A stretch of 64,000 bases of DNA from JAENVU01 sp963765075 (GCA_963765075.1 CAVXVA010000008.1:310001-374000), one strand, 5' to 3'. Numbered from the stretch's first letter, positions 51,422-60,709 are shown. Translations and numbers: made by a program. Notes: generated by a model not told the origin, from the letters alone.

Positions 51422-52894
51422 CAGTACGGCGAGTCGACGCCGCCAGTTTCGACGTAGACGGTCTTGCGTTGGGTGTAATGCTCGATGGCCGCGAGGCTGT
51501 TCTCCCGGCCGAGGCCGGATTGCTTCGACCCTCCGAAGGGCACTTCGATCGGCGTCAGGTTGTACGTGTTGATCCACACGATGCCGGCCTCGATCGCGGC
51601 GGCGACCCGGTGGCCGCGGGCCAGATCCCGCGTGAAGACCCCTGCGGCCAAGCCGTAGTCGGTGGCGTTGGCCCGGGTGACCGCCTCGGTCTCCGTGTCG
51701 AATGCGAGCACGCTCATGACCGGGCCGAAGATCTCCTCCCGCACGATGCTCATGTCGTCCGTGCACCCGGCGAAGACCGTCGGCTCCACGAACGAGCCGG
51801 CGTCGAGCACGGGCGTCCCCGTCGCGCGACGGCCGCCGCACACGACGCGCGGCACCGGCCGCGATCCCGGCCTCGATGAAGCCGAGCACCTTGAGCAGAT
51901 GTGCCTCCGAGATCAGCGCACCGACGTCGGTCTTCGGGTCGAGCGGGTCGCCGATGGTCATGGTGGCCACGCGGGCCGTGAGCCGGTCCAGGAATTCGTC
52001 GTGGACCGCCCCCGCGACGAAGACCCGGGTGCCGTTCGAACAGACCTCGCCCTGGGTGTAGAAGTTCGCGAGGAGCGCCGCGGAGACTGCGGCGTCGAGA
52101 TCCGCGTCCTCGAAGATCACGAGCGGCGACTTGCCGCCGAGTTCGAGCGTGACCGCCTTGAGGGTCTGGGCGGCGATCGCCATGACGGCCTTGCCGGTGG
52201 GCACCGACCCGGTGAGTGAGACCTTGGCCACGCCCGGATGGCGCACGAGCGCCTCGCCGGTGGACCGGTCGCCCTGCACCACGTTGAACACACCGGCGGG
52301 CACGCCGGCCTCGGTGTAGATCTCCGCCAACTTCATCGCGGTCAGTGGGGTCAGCTCGGACGGCTTGAACACCATGGCGTTCCCACACGCGAGCGCGGGG
52401 GCCGATTTCCAACAGGCGATCTGGATCGGGTAGTTCCACGCGCCGATGCCCGCGCAGACGCCGAGCGGCTCCCGTCGGGTGTACGCGAACGAGCCCCCGA
52501 GGTCGTAGTGCTCGCCTGCAATCGTCGCGGCCGCGCCGGCGAAGTACTCGATGCATTCGGCTCCCGAGATCACGTCGACGGCCTCGGCCTCGGCGATCGG
52601 CTTGCCGGTGTCGAGCACCTCGAGCCGAGCCAACTCGTCGTTGCGTTCGCGCAGTAATGCCGCGGCGCGCAACAGGATCCGGCCTCGGGCCGCGCCGGTC
52701 AGCGCCGACCACTCCTGGAATCCCGCCGCCGCCGACACCACCGCACGGTCAACATCCTCCGCGCCCGCACACGCGACCTCGGCGAGCACCTCGCCGGTGG
52801 CCGGGTTGCGGGTCACGAACGTCGCGCCCGCCGCGGTCGGGGCGGAGACGGATTCCACCTCGGCACCATTGATATACAGGCCAACTCGGGTCAT
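51421..52894 (-). CDS. betB: Betaine aldehyde dehydrogenase, interrupted by a single-base frameshift
   Basis: ALDH family. Motifs: GAWNYPIQIACWKSAPALACGNAMVFKPSE, SLTGSVPTGK, the catalytic Glu in VTLELGGKSP, Cys in FYTQGEVCSNGTRVFV, and C-terminal EEIFGPVMSVLAFDTE and NTYNLTPIEVPFGGSKQSGLGRE. It oxidises betaine aldehyde to glycine betaine with NAD. The frame changes near 51850-51858: deleting one C there gives IAAGARVVCGGRRATG, the expected family sequence. Start ATG 52894 overlaps the choline dehydrogenase stop (ATGA). Confidence 0.85.
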
Positions 52895-54549
52895 GAGGGC
52901 TCCGGGGTATGGCGGAAGAAGGCAACGGACTCGGGCGGCAATGGCGTGTTCCCGCAGATCAGGTCCGCAGCCTTCTCGGCCAGCATCATGACCGGCGCGT
53001 AGATGTTGCCGTTGGTGACGTACCGCATCGACGACGCGTCCACCACATGCAGTCCTTCGACACCGTGCACCGCGAGTGAATCGGGATGGATCGCCGCGGT
53101 CTCGTCGACACCGAGGCGCGCGGTGCATGACGGGTGCAGCGCGGTCTCGGCGTCGCGGGCGACCCACTCGAGGATCTGTTCGTCGGTCTCGACCGTCGGT
53201 CCGGGGGAGAGCTCACCACCGTCGAACGGCGCGAACGCCGGTTGGCGAAGGATCTCGCGTGCCGCACGGATGGTCTCGATCCACTCCCGCCGATCCGTCT
53301 CGGTGGACAGGTAGTTGAAGCGCAGCGCGGGTTTCACCCGCGGATCACGGCTGGTGATCCGTACGGTGCCACGCGAGTCCGAATACATCGGCCCAACGTG
53401 CACTTGGTACCCGTGGCCGTCGCCGCCCTCGGGGACCGTGCCGTCGTACCGGATGGCGATCGGCAGAAAGTGGAACATCACGTTCGGGTACGCCACCTCG
53501 GCGTTCGACCGGATGAATCCCCCCGCCTCGAAGTGGTTGGTGGCGCCCGGCCCGCGGCGAGCGAGCCACTCGAGCCCGATGAACGGGCGGCGCCACATCG
53601 CCAGCATCGGGGCCATGGAAACCGGTTGCGTGCACGCGTGTTGGAGATACACCTCCAGGTGATCCTGCAGGTTCGCGCCCACCGCGGGCAGATCGGCCAC
53701 CACGTTCACGCCGACCTCGCGGAGGTGCTCGGGATCGCCGACGCCCGAGAGTTGCAGCAGCTGGGGCGAGTTGAGCGACCCGCCACACAGGATGACCTCG
53801 CCGGCGTGGATCTGTTCGCGGCGACCGCCGCGGGTGCGCTCGATCTCGACGCCGACCGCGCGCGTCCCCTCGAAGAGCACCCGGGTCGTGAGCACCCGGG
53901 TACGCACCTCGAGGTTCGGGCGCTTCATCACGGGGTGGAGGTAGGCCCGGGCCGCGCTGAGCCTCCGGCCGCGCCGGATGTTGCGGTCGAACCGCGCGAA
54001 TCCTTCCTGCTGGAACCCGTTGACGTCGGCCGTCAGCGGGTGTCCAGCTTGCTGCACCGCCTCGAAGAACGCGCCGAACAACGGGTTGTCGGCGGGGCCG
54101 CGTTCGAGAACGAGCGGACCGTCGTCGCCGCGGTACTCGTCGCCGCCGGCGAGACAGTTCTCCATCCGCTTGAAGTACGGCAGACAATGCGCGTAGCTCC
54201 AGTGCTCCATGCCCGGGTCGGCCGCCCACCGTTCGAAGTCCAGCGGATTCCCGCGCTGGAAGATCATCCCGTTGATCGAGCTGGACCCGCCGAGCACCTT
54301 GCCGCGTGCGTGGTAGATCCGCCGACCGCCCATGTGTGGCTCGGGCTCGGACTCGTACTTCCAGTCGTAGAACTTCGAGCCGATGGGAAAGGACAACGCC
54401 GCGGGCATGTGGATGAACACGTCGAAGCGGTAGTCGGGCCGCCCGGCTTCGAGGACGAGCACTCGCGTCGAGGGGTCCTCGCTGAGCCGGTTGGCCAGGA
54501 CGCACCCCGCCGAGCCCCCGCCCACGATGACGTAGTCGTACCTGCTCAT
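52891..54549 (-). CDS. betA: Choline dehydrogenase (GMC oxidoreductase)
   Basis: 552 residues from ATG 54549 (MSRYDYVIVGGGSAGCVLANRL). FAD-binding GxGxxG, GKVLGGSSSINGMIFQRGN, the GMC signature GGSLNSPQLLQLSGVGDPEHL, and the catalytic His in ALHPSCTARLG followed by Asn in NIYAPVMMLAEKAADLI. The family oxidises choline to betaine aldehyde. It is the second gene of the iclR-betA-betB operon and is followed by betB with four-base overlap. Confidence 0.85.
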   Translation of the reverse strand: MSRYDYVIVGGGSAGCVLANRLSEDPSTRVLVLEAGRPDYRFDVFIHMPAALSFPIGSKFYDWKYESEPEPHMGGRRIYHARGKVLGGSSSINGMIFQRGNPLDFERWAADPGMEHWSYAHCLPYFKRMENCLAGGDEYRGDDGPLVLERGPADNPLFGAFFEAVQQAGHPLTADVNGFQQEGFARFDRNIRRGRRLSAARAYLHPVMKRPNLEVRTRVLTTRVLFEGTRAVGVEIERTRGGRREQIHAGEVILCGGSLNSPQLLQLSGVGDPEHLREVGVNVVADLPAVGANLQDHLEVYLQHACTQPVSMAPMLAMWRRPFIGLEWLARRGPGATNHFEAGGFIRSNAEVAYPNVMFHFLPIAIRYDGTVPEGGDGHGYQVHVGPMYSDSRGTVRITSRDPRVKPALRFNYLSTETDRREWIETIRAAREILRQPAFAPFDGGELSPGPTVETDEQILEWVARDAETALHPSCTARLGVDETAAIHPDSLAVHGVEGLHVVDASSMRYVTNGNIYAPVMMLAEKAADLICGNTPLPPESVAFFRHTPEPS

Positions 54550-54616
54550 GGATGGCGCGTCTGCATCAGAAGCTGAACGATACGGGTTCGGCGTACGACG
54601 AGCGAGAGGGGACCGG

Positions 54617-55348
54617 TCACAGTCTGGCCGCCGCCGCGACGACCGCGTGCTGCACCCGCCGATCCGCCGGGTCGAGGCGATAGCTGGGCCCATGGACATG
54701 GAGCGCGGCGGTGACGCGCCCCGCCGCATCGTGGATCGGCGCAGCCACGGAGCAGATCCCCTCGGCGTACTCCTCGTTCGTCCACGCGTAGCCCTGGGCA
54801 CGGATCTGGTCGAGGCGGCGCCGGAGATCTCGGGCCCGGGTGGTTGTGTGCTCGGTGAACCGTTCCAGGCCCCCGGCGGTGTAGGCGGAGATCGATCCGG
54901 CGTTGCGATGGGCGAGGAGTACCAGCCCGCTCGACACCACGTGGAGCGGGAGGCGCTCACCGTTCCAGTCGCGCAGGGTCACGTCCTGGTCGGTGGCCTC
55001 GACGCTGTCGAGGTAGAGGACGTGGCGGTCGCCGTCGGCGGTGGAGATCCCGGCGGTCTCACCGACCTCGGCCACGAGCGCCTCGAGGTGGACGCGAGCG
55101 CGAGCGACGAGCCCGGCGGCCGGATCGGCGACCGCAGCCAACTCGACCAGTGCCGGACCGATCCGGTAGATCGGCCCCGGATCGTGGCGCACGACGGCGC
55201 CCTGGGATTCGAGCGCACCGAGGAGGCGTGCGGTGGTGGTGATGGCCAGCCCGGTGCGTCGGGCTAGGTCGCTGATACCGCCGTCCTCGGTCGCCACCGC
55301 GCGCAGGACGGCGAAGGCGCGGTCCACCGACTGGACGCCCGCCGTCAT
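54617..55348 (-). CDS. IclR-family transcriptional regulator
   Basis: 243 residues: N-terminal winged HTH (VQSVDRAFAVLRAVATEDGGISDLARRTGLAITTTARLLGALESQGAVVRHDPG) and the C-terminal IclR effector domain (LPLHVVSSGLVLLAH, GYAWTNEEYAEGICSVAAPIHDAAGRVTAALHVHGPSYRL). It starts 67 bp upstream of betA and shares a divergent promoter with the corrinoid-protein operon. Its likely operator is the inverted repeat at 55374-55414. The effector is likely to be choline, betaine or dimethylglycine, by inference. Confidence 0.87.
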   Translation of the reverse strand: MTAGVQSVDRAFAVLRAVATEDGGISDLARRTGLAITTTARLLGALESQGAVVRHDPGPIYRIGPALVELAAVADPAAGLVARARVHLEALVAEVGETAGISTADGDRHVLYLDSVEATDQDVTLRDWNGERLPLHVVSSGLVLLAHRNAGSISAYTAGGLERFTEHTTTRARDLRRRLDQIRAQGYAWTNEEYAEGICSVAAPIHDAAGRVTAALHVHGPSYRLDPADRRVQHAVVAAAARL

Positions 55349-55373
55349 CGCCGTTGCCCGGGGAGGTGGGATA

Positions 55374-55414
55374 CGCTTGCCACAATGCGGACTCTAACCG
55401 CATTGTGGTAAGCG
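55374..55414. promoter_or_regulatory. Long inverted repeat, candidate IclR operator in the divergent promoter
   Basis: The 17-base arms CGCTTGCCACAATGCGG (55374-55390) and CCGCATTGTGGTAAGCG (55398-55414) match at 16 of 17 positions around a 7-base spacer. It lies 25 bp before the IclR start (55348) and 27 bp before the corrinoid-protein ATG (55442), so one protein bound here could control both operons. Confidence 0.7.
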
Positions 55415-55441
55415 AGACGCGACGACGATCAAGCGGGGGCC

Positions 55442-56146
55442 ATGTCTGACGATGCCGCGGGCAGCGAGGAGATCGACCTGTCGAGCCTCGGTGACGACGA
55501 TCTGGTTCGTCAGATGCACGACGACCTCTATGACGGCCTCGCCGATGAGATCGCGGAGGCGACCCAGCTACTCCTCGATCGAGACTGGGGCCCGAAGCGA
55601 GTGCTCGATGATGCACTGGTCGAAGGCATGCGCATTGTCGGCATCGATTTCCGGGACGGCATCCTCTTCGTCCCCGAAGTGCTGCTCGCCGCCAATGCGA
55701 TGAAGGCCGGGATGGCGTTGCTCCGCCCGTTGCTGGCCGAGACCGGCGCCGAGTCGATCGGCTCGATGGTCATCGGAACGGTGAAGGGCGACATCCACGA
55801 CATCGGCAAGAACCTCGTGGCGATGATGATGGAGGGCGCGGGGTTCGACGTCGTGGACCTCGGCGTTAACACCTCCGTCGACGAGTACCTCGCGGCGTTG
55901 GACGAGCACCAGCCCGACATTCTCGGGCTGTCGGCCCTCCTCACCACCACGATGCCGTACATGAAGATCGTCATCGACACGCTGGTGGAGAAAGGCCGGC
56001 GCGACGAGGTCATCGTGTTGGTGGGTGGTGCGCCCCTGAACGAAGAGTTCGGCGTGGCGGTGGGGGCCGACGCGTATTGCCGTGATGCGTCCGTGGCCGC
56101 CGCGACCGCGACGGCGCTGGTGGCGGCGCGCCGGGCCGGTGGCTGA
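55442..56146 (+). CDS. Corrinoid (cobalamin-binding) methyltransferase protein, MttC/MtgC type
   Basis: 234 residues: N-terminal helical cap (B12-binding 2 type, RVLDDALVEGMRIVGIDFRDGILFVPEVLLAANAMKAGMALLRPLL) and a B12-binding Rossmann domain with the DxHxxG motif D117-I-H119-D-I-G122 (KGDIHDIGKNLVAMM), and late GLSALLTTTMPYMK and VLVGGAPLNEEF. It should accept the methyl group from the MttB-family enzyme encoded downstream. It starts the divergent operon controlled by the repeat at 55374-55414. Confidence 0.87.
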   Translation: MSDDAAGSEEIDLSSLGDDDLVRQMHDDLYDGLADEIAEATQLLLDRDWGPKRVLDDALVEGMRIVGIDFRDGILFVPEVLLAANAMKAGMALLRPLLAETGAESIGSMVIGTVKGDIHDIGKNLVAMMMEGAGFDVVDLGVNTSVDEYLAALDEHQPDILGLSALLTTTMPYMKIVIDTLVEKGRRDEVIVLVGGAPLNEEFGVAVGADAYCRDASVAAATATALVAARRAGG

Positions 56147-56750
56147 ACCGAGCCGGCCGGCCACGCTGGTCATCGCCTGTGGCGCCCTGGTCCGGGAGCT
56201 GCGAACCGTGCTGGATCAGCTCCCCGGACCGCCGCCGACAGTCGTCTATCTCCCGGCCAATCTGCACTCCACGCCGAGCGCGATCCCCGCGGCCGTCGCG
56301 GCCGTGGCGGCGGAACACCCCGAGGCGCGCGTCGTCGCGGCGTACGCCGATTGTGGGACCGGCGGCCGGTTGGATCGAGAACTGGAGCGGCTCGGCGCAA
56401 CGCGTCTGCCGGGCGCCCACTGTTACGAGTTCTTCGCGGGGGCGGACCGGTTCGCGGCCTGGCACGACGCGGAACCCGGGACGTTCTATCTCACCGATTT
56501 CCTGGCGCGACACTTCGACGCGCTCGTGATCGGCACGCTCGGGCTCGACCGCCATCCCGAGCTGCGGGACCAGTACTTCGCGCACTATCGGCGGTTGGTC
56601 CTGATCTCCCAGTCGGGCAACTCCGAGGTGCGGGCGTTGGGACGAGCCGCGGCCGAGCGGCTCGGCTTGGAGTTCATCGACGAGCCCGTGGGCCTCGCCC
56701 CGTTCTCGGCCACCATGCGCGCCGCGCTCGGCCAACCCGCGGCGGTGTGA
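56139..56750 (+). CDS. DUF1638-like protein of the corrinoid methyltransfer operon
   Basis: 203 residues: ATLVIACGALVRELRTVLDQL, PPTVVYLPANLHSTPSAIPAAVAAVAAEH, RVVAAYADCGTGGRLDRELERLGATRLPGAHCYEFFAGADRF, ADRFAAWHDAEPGTFYLTDFLARHFDALVIGTLGLDRHPELRDQYFAHYRRLVLISQSGN. The conserved Cys and His residues (ACGA, YADCGTG, GAHCYEFF) suggest metal or cofactor binding. I recognise the pattern as DUF1638, which often occurs beside MttB/methylamine methyltransfer genes. It overlaps the corrinoid gene by 8 bp (GTG 56139). Role unknown. Confidence 0.7.
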   Translation: MAEPSRPATLVIACGALVRELRTVLDQLPGPPPTVVYLPANLHSTPSAIPAAVAAVAAEHPEARVVAAYADCGTGGRLDRELERLGATRLPGAHCYEFFAGADRFAAWHDAEPGTFYLTDFLARHFDALVIGTLGLDRHPELRDQYFAHYRRLVLISQSGNSEVRALGRAAAERLGLEFIDEPVGLAPFSATMRAALGQPAAV

Positions 56751-56751
56751 G

Positions 56752-57069
56752 ATGGCCCGCGTGCAGCTCGTCACCATCTGGTGGCGCGACATCCCCACGC
56801 AGGTGAACGCGCAGCATGGGCGTGATCGGTACCAGGCGTTGCTACCCCGTCGCTTCCACCGTGCCGTCGACGAGGCCGCCATGGCCGCCGGACTCACCCA
56901 AGCGTCGGACTATGTGGCGGAGTGGCGCCGCGCGGCCGAGCCCTGGACCGGCGCCACCGATCCGGAGAGCCTTCAGGCCGCGGCCGACGCGGCGGCCGCC
57001 GGGTTCGACGCCGATTACCCGAAGGAACGGCTGACCGCGATCGCCGCGCAGCTCGGCTTCGACGAATGA
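56752..57069 (+). CDS. Small 'virulence factor'-family protein of the corrinoid operon
   Basis: 105 residues: ARVQLVTIWWRDIPTQVNAQHGRDRYQALLPRRFHRAVDEAAMAAGLTQASDYVAEWRRAAEPWT. The IWWRDIPTQV start and RFHRAVDEAAMAAGL helix match the short family labelled virulence factor (PF13769-like), which in my recollection travels with MttB-type clusters. One base separates it from the DUF1638-like stop, and four bases overlap with the next gene. No catalytic motif is evident; a structural or chaperone role is conceivable. Confidence 0.65.
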   Translation: MARVQLVTIWWRDIPTQVNAQHGRDRYQALLPRRFHRAVDEAAMAAGLTQASDYVAEWRRAAEPWTGATDPESLQAAADAAAAGFDADYPKERLTAIAAQLGFDE

Positions 57070-59111
57070 GCACCGCCCGAGTGGTCTTCACCCCGTCGGG
57101 TCGCCAGGGCGCGGTGGCGCTCGACAGCACCGTGCTCGACGCGGCTCGGGCGCTCGGCGTGGACCTGGACTCCGTGTGCGGCGGCCGCCAGATCTGCGGC
57201 CACTGTCAGGTGCACGTGAGTACCGGCGAGTTCGCCAAATGGTCTATCCGAAGCGACCGCGACGCGCTCAGCCGACCGGGACCGGACGAGCGCGCTGCCC
57301 GTCTCTCCCGACCTTTGGGCCCCGAGGCGCGGCTCGGGTGCGCGGCGCGTATCCAACGCGACGTGGTCATCGATGTGCCCGCCGCGAGCCAGGTGCATCG
57401 CCCGGTGGTGCGCAAGGAACTCCGGCTGGACGAGTTGCGGATCGACCCCACGGTGATGCTGGCCTACGTCGAACTCGGCACCGCCGACTTGGATGCCGGC
57501 GACTTGGGTTCGGTTTCGGAGTCACTCGGTCGCGCGCTCGTCGCCGAGGTCGCGGCCACGCATGGCGTCACGGTGGTGGTCCCGTCCCCCGAACTGGCAC
57601 GCGAACTTCAGACGGTGTTCTCGTCCGTACCGGCGGCGGGCACGCTCATCCTGGCGCTCCCGCGCCGTTCGCGGGACGCGACGGACGACGCCCGCGAACC
57701 CGCTCGCATCGTGGGTGCATTGCCGGGGTTCACCGACGTCGCGCTCGGCATCGCCGTCGACGTGGGCTCCACCACGATCGCCGCGCACCTCTGTGATCTC
57801 ACCACCGGGGAGGTCCTCGCGACGGCCGGTGCCATGAACCCGCAGATCCGGTTCGGTGAGGATCTGATGAGTCGCGTCTCGTACGTGATGATGAACCCTG
57901 GCGGCGAGACCGAGCTGACCCGAGTGGTGCGCGAGGCCATCAACGACCTCGTGACCGAGCTCATGGCCCGATCCGATGCCGACGCCGACCATGTCCTGGA
58001 CCTCGTGGTGGTCGGCAATCCGATCATGCACCACCTGGTGCTCGGGCTGGATCCCACCCCGCTCGGCGTCGCGCCGTTCACGCTCGCCGTCGACGGCTCG
58101 GTCACCACGACGGCCGCAGCGATCGGCATCCATCTGCCCCACGCGGGGTTGTACTGCCCACCGTGTATTGCCGGCCACGTCGGCGCCGACGCGGCCGCGG
58201 CACTTCTCGCCGAGGGGGTCGACCGCGCGCCGACCCCGCGGTTGCTCGTGGATATCGGAACCAACGCCGAGATCCTGCTCGGTACCCCCGACGGGATCTG
58301 GGCGGCATCCAGCCCGACCGGACCAGCCTTCGAAGGCGCGCAGATCAGTGCGGGCCAACGGGCGACGGCCGGGGCCATCGAGCGAGTGCGCGTCGATCCC
58401 GACACCCTGGCCACCAAGGTCAAGGTGATCGGCTGTGATCACTGGAGCGACGAGCCCGCGTTCGATGACGACGCGCCGGCGGTCACGGGCATCTGCGGGT
58501 CCGGCATCGTCGAGGCGATCGCCGAACTCTTCCTCGCTGGGGTGATCCACGCCGACGGCACCATCGACGGCGACGCGGCCGCGCGCAGCGATCGCGTCGT
58601 CGCCGAGGGACGCACCGCGGCGTACGTGCTGCACGACGACGGCCACGCGCGAGTTGTCATCACCCAGAACGACGTGCGGGCGATTCAGCTCGCCAAGGCG
58701 GCGCTGCGAGCCGGGATCGATCTGGTCCTCGAACAGGCGGGTCATCCCGACGTGGTCGACGTTCGCCTCGCGGGCGCGTTCGGGGCGCACATCGACCCAC
58801 TCCACGCGTTGGTGCTGGGCTTGGTGCCCGACGCACCGGTGGCTGCGGTCCATGCGGTGGGGAACGCGGCGGGTGCCGGCGCGGCCCGGTTGCTGCTCTC
58901 GAACGCGCAGCGGCAGGAGATCGAAGCGGCGGTGCGCCGCATCACCAAGATCGAGACGGCCACGGAGGCAAGATTCCAGGAACTGTTCGTGGCGGCCATG
59001 GCCATCCCCCACGCCACCGACCCCACCCCGAACCTGGCCGAGTTGGTCACGTTGCCGACCCCCGTCGTCCGGCGTCGACGCCGGGGCGCCCGAAGGACGG
59101 AATCCGAATGA
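57066..59111 (+). CDS. ASKHA-domain reductive activator of corrinoid proteins with [2Fe-2S] ferredoxin domain (RACo-type)
   Basis: 681 residues. N-terminal plant-type [2Fe-2S] cluster: C38, C44, C47 (VCGGRQICGHC) and C92 (LGCAARI). A linker follows, then the ASKHA ATPase fold from ~residue 235: IAVDVGSTTIAAHLCDLTTGEVL, LLVDIGTNAEILLG, GSGIVEAIAEL, VRLAGAFGAHIDP. Such proteins use ATP and reduced iron-sulfur clusters to restore inactive Co(II) to Co(I) in corrinoid proteins. ATG 57066 overlaps the preceding stop; the stop overlaps the methyltransferase ATG. Confidence 0.85.
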   Translation: MSTARVVFTPSGRQGAVALDSTVLDAARALGVDLDSVCGGRQICGHCQVHVSTGEFAKWSIRSDRDALSRPGPDERAARLSRPLGPEARLGCAARIQRDVVIDVPAASQVHRPVVRKELRLDELRIDPTVMLAYVELGTADLDAGDLGSVSESLGRALVAEVAATHGVTVVVPSPELARELQTVFSSVPAAGTLILALPRRSRDATDDAREPARIVGALPGFTDVALGIAVDVGSTTIAAHLCDLTTGEVLATAGAMNPQIRFGEDLMSRVSYVMMNPGGETELTRVVREAINDLVTELMARSDADADHVLDLVVVGNPIMHHLVLGLDPTPLGVAPFTLAVDGSVTTTAAAIGIHLPHAGLYCPPCIAGHVGADAAAALLAEGVDRAPTPRLLVDIGTNAEILLGTPDGIWAASSPTGPAFEGAQISAGQRATAGAIERVRVDPDTLATKVKVIGCDHWSDEPAFDDDAPAVTGICGSGIVEAIAELFLAGVIHADGTIDGDAAARSDRVVAEGRTAAYVLHDDGHARVVITQNDVRAIQLAKAALRAGIDLVLEQAGHPDVVDVRLAGAFGAHIDPLHALVLGLVPDAPVAAVHAVGNAAGAGAARLLLSNAQRQEIEAAVRRITKIETATEARFQELFVAAMAIPHATDPTPNLAELVTLPTPVVRRRRRGARRTESE

Positions 59112-60646
59112 CCAGTGAACCCCGAGCCCGACGCAGCGGCGGACGCGCCGGTCGCCAGGCGGCTCGCGCCGCCCGGGTGGTGGAGCGCGAACCGTTCCTC
59201 ACCCGCCGCCTCGCGCCGTTCGAGATCGTGTCGGCCGAGGGCCTCGAGATCCTCGAACTCAATGCCGACATCATCCTCGAGGAGGTCGGCGTCGAGATCC
59301 ACGACCACGAGGTCGCGCTCGAACTCTTCCGGGCCGCCGGCGCCGACGTGCGGGGCAACCGGGTGCGTTTCCCGCGGGGTCTCTGCCGTCAGCTCGTCCA
59401 GGCGAGCGCGCCGACGGAGTACATCCAGCACGCCCGCAATCCGGCGAACAATGTCCGTATCGGTGGTGATGCCACCGTGTTCGCGCCCAACTACGGATCG
59501 CCGTTCGCGTACGACCTCGATCGCGGTCGGCGCTACGCCACGCTCGAGGACTTCGAGAACTTCGTCAAGCTCGCCTATCTCTCGCCCAACCTGCACCACT
59601 CGGGCGGGACCGTCTGCGAACCGGTGGACGTACCGGTGAGTAAGCGCCACCTCGACATGGTCTACGCCCACCTGCGCTACAGCGACAAGGCATTCATGGG
59701 TTCGGTGACGGCCGGCAGCCGAGCCGAAGACAGCTTCGAGTTGGCGCGCATCGGCTTCGGTGGCGACCTGGCCGACCGCACGGTCATGACCAGTCTCATC
59801 AATGCGTCGTCACCGCTGGTGTGGGACGCGTCCATGCTCGAAGCGGCCCGGGTCTACGCCGAGCGCAACCAGGCGACGATCATCACACCCTTCATCCTCG
59901 CCGGCGCGATGGCGCCGACCACCTCGGCGGGCGTCGCCGCGCAGACTTTGGCCGAGGCGCTCGTCGGCCTGGCGTTCGTGCAGCTCGTGCGCCCGGGTGC
60001 ACCGGTCATCTTCGGTTCCTTTGCCAGTTCGATGTCGATGCAGACCGGGGCGCCCACCTTCGGAACACCGGAGCCCGCGATCGTGCTGTACACCTGCGCC
60101 GCACTCGCGCGTCGGCTCGGGGTGCCGTTCCGATCCGGAGGCGCGCTGACGGCGTCGAAGGTGCCGGATGCGCAGGCGGCCTACGAGTCGGCATCGACCC
60201 TCATCCCGACCCTGATGGCCGGAGTCCATTTCGTGCTCCATGCCGCGGGTTGGCTCGAAGGCGGGCTCGCCGTCGGGTACGAGAAGTTCGTGATCGACGA
60301 CGATCAGTTGGGGATGATGGCGACGTTCGCCCAGGGCCTCGATCTCTCGGAGAACGGGCAGGCGCTCGACGCCTTCCGAGCGCACGAGCCCGGTGTCCAC
60401 TTCCTCGGCACCCCGCACACACTCGCCAACTTCGAGACCGCGTTTGCTCGGTCCGAGGTCGCCGACAACTCGAGCTTCGAGCAATGGACCGAAGAGGGCT
60501 CGCTCGATGCCGCGCAGCGCGCCAACTCGATCTGGAAGAGCCGGCTCGCGAGCTACGAACCGCCGCCGATCGACGAGGCCGTCGACGCCGAACTCCGCGA
60601 CTTCGTGGCCCGCCGCAAAGCCGAACTCCCTGACGAGTTCGCGTGA
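59108..60646 (+). CDS. MttB-superfamily glycine-betaine:corrinoid methyltransferase, non-pyrrolysine
   Basis: 512 residues, TIM barrel of the trimethylamine-methyltransferase superfamily: LEILELNADIILEEVGVEIHDHEVALELFRAAGA, FAPNYGSPFAYDLDRGRRYATLEDFENFVKLAYL, GSFASSMSMQTGAPTFGTPEPAIVLY and SGGALTASKVPDAQAAYES. No in-frame TAG occurs, so it is not a pyrrolysine enzyme; non-Pyl members include glycine-betaine methyltransferases (MtgB). With choline and betaine genes on both sides, glycine betaine is the most likely methyl donor, producing dimethylglycine and methyl-corrinoid. Trimethylamine is unlikely without pyrrolysine. Confidence 0.82.
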   Translation: MTSEPRARRSGGRAGRQAARAARVVEREPFLTRRLAPFEIVSAEGLEILELNADIILEEVGVEIHDHEVALELFRAAGADVRGNRVRFPRGLCRQLVQASAPTEYIQHARNPANNVRIGGDATVFAPNYGSPFAYDLDRGRRYATLEDFENFVKLAYLSPNLHHSGGTVCEPVDVPVSKRHLDMVYAHLRYSDKAFMGSVTAGSRAEDSFELARIGFGGDLADRTVMTSLINASSPLVWDASMLEAARVYAERNQATIITPFILAGAMAPTTSAGVAAQTLAEALVGLAFVQLVRPGAPVIFGSFASSMSMQTGAPTFGTPEPAIVLYTCAALARRLGVPFRSGGALTASKVPDAQAAYESASTLIPTLMAGVHFVLHAAGWLEGGLAVGYEKFVIDDDQLGMMATFAQGLDLSENGQALDAFRAHEPGVHFLGTPHTLANFETAFARSEVADNSSFEQWTEEGSLDAAQRANSIWKSRLASYEPPPIDEAVDAELRDFVARRKAELPDEFA

Positions 60647-60709
60647 CCCATCCCGAACCACCATGTCGTCCCTGACCCGTCCCATCATCTCCGTGCTAGG
60701 AACCGAATC

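Noticed and set aside
59108..60646. A pyrrolysine-containing trimethylamine methyltransferase
   Set aside because: The MttB-family gene is open through 512 codons with no in-frame TAG, so it belongs to the non-pyrrolysine branch.
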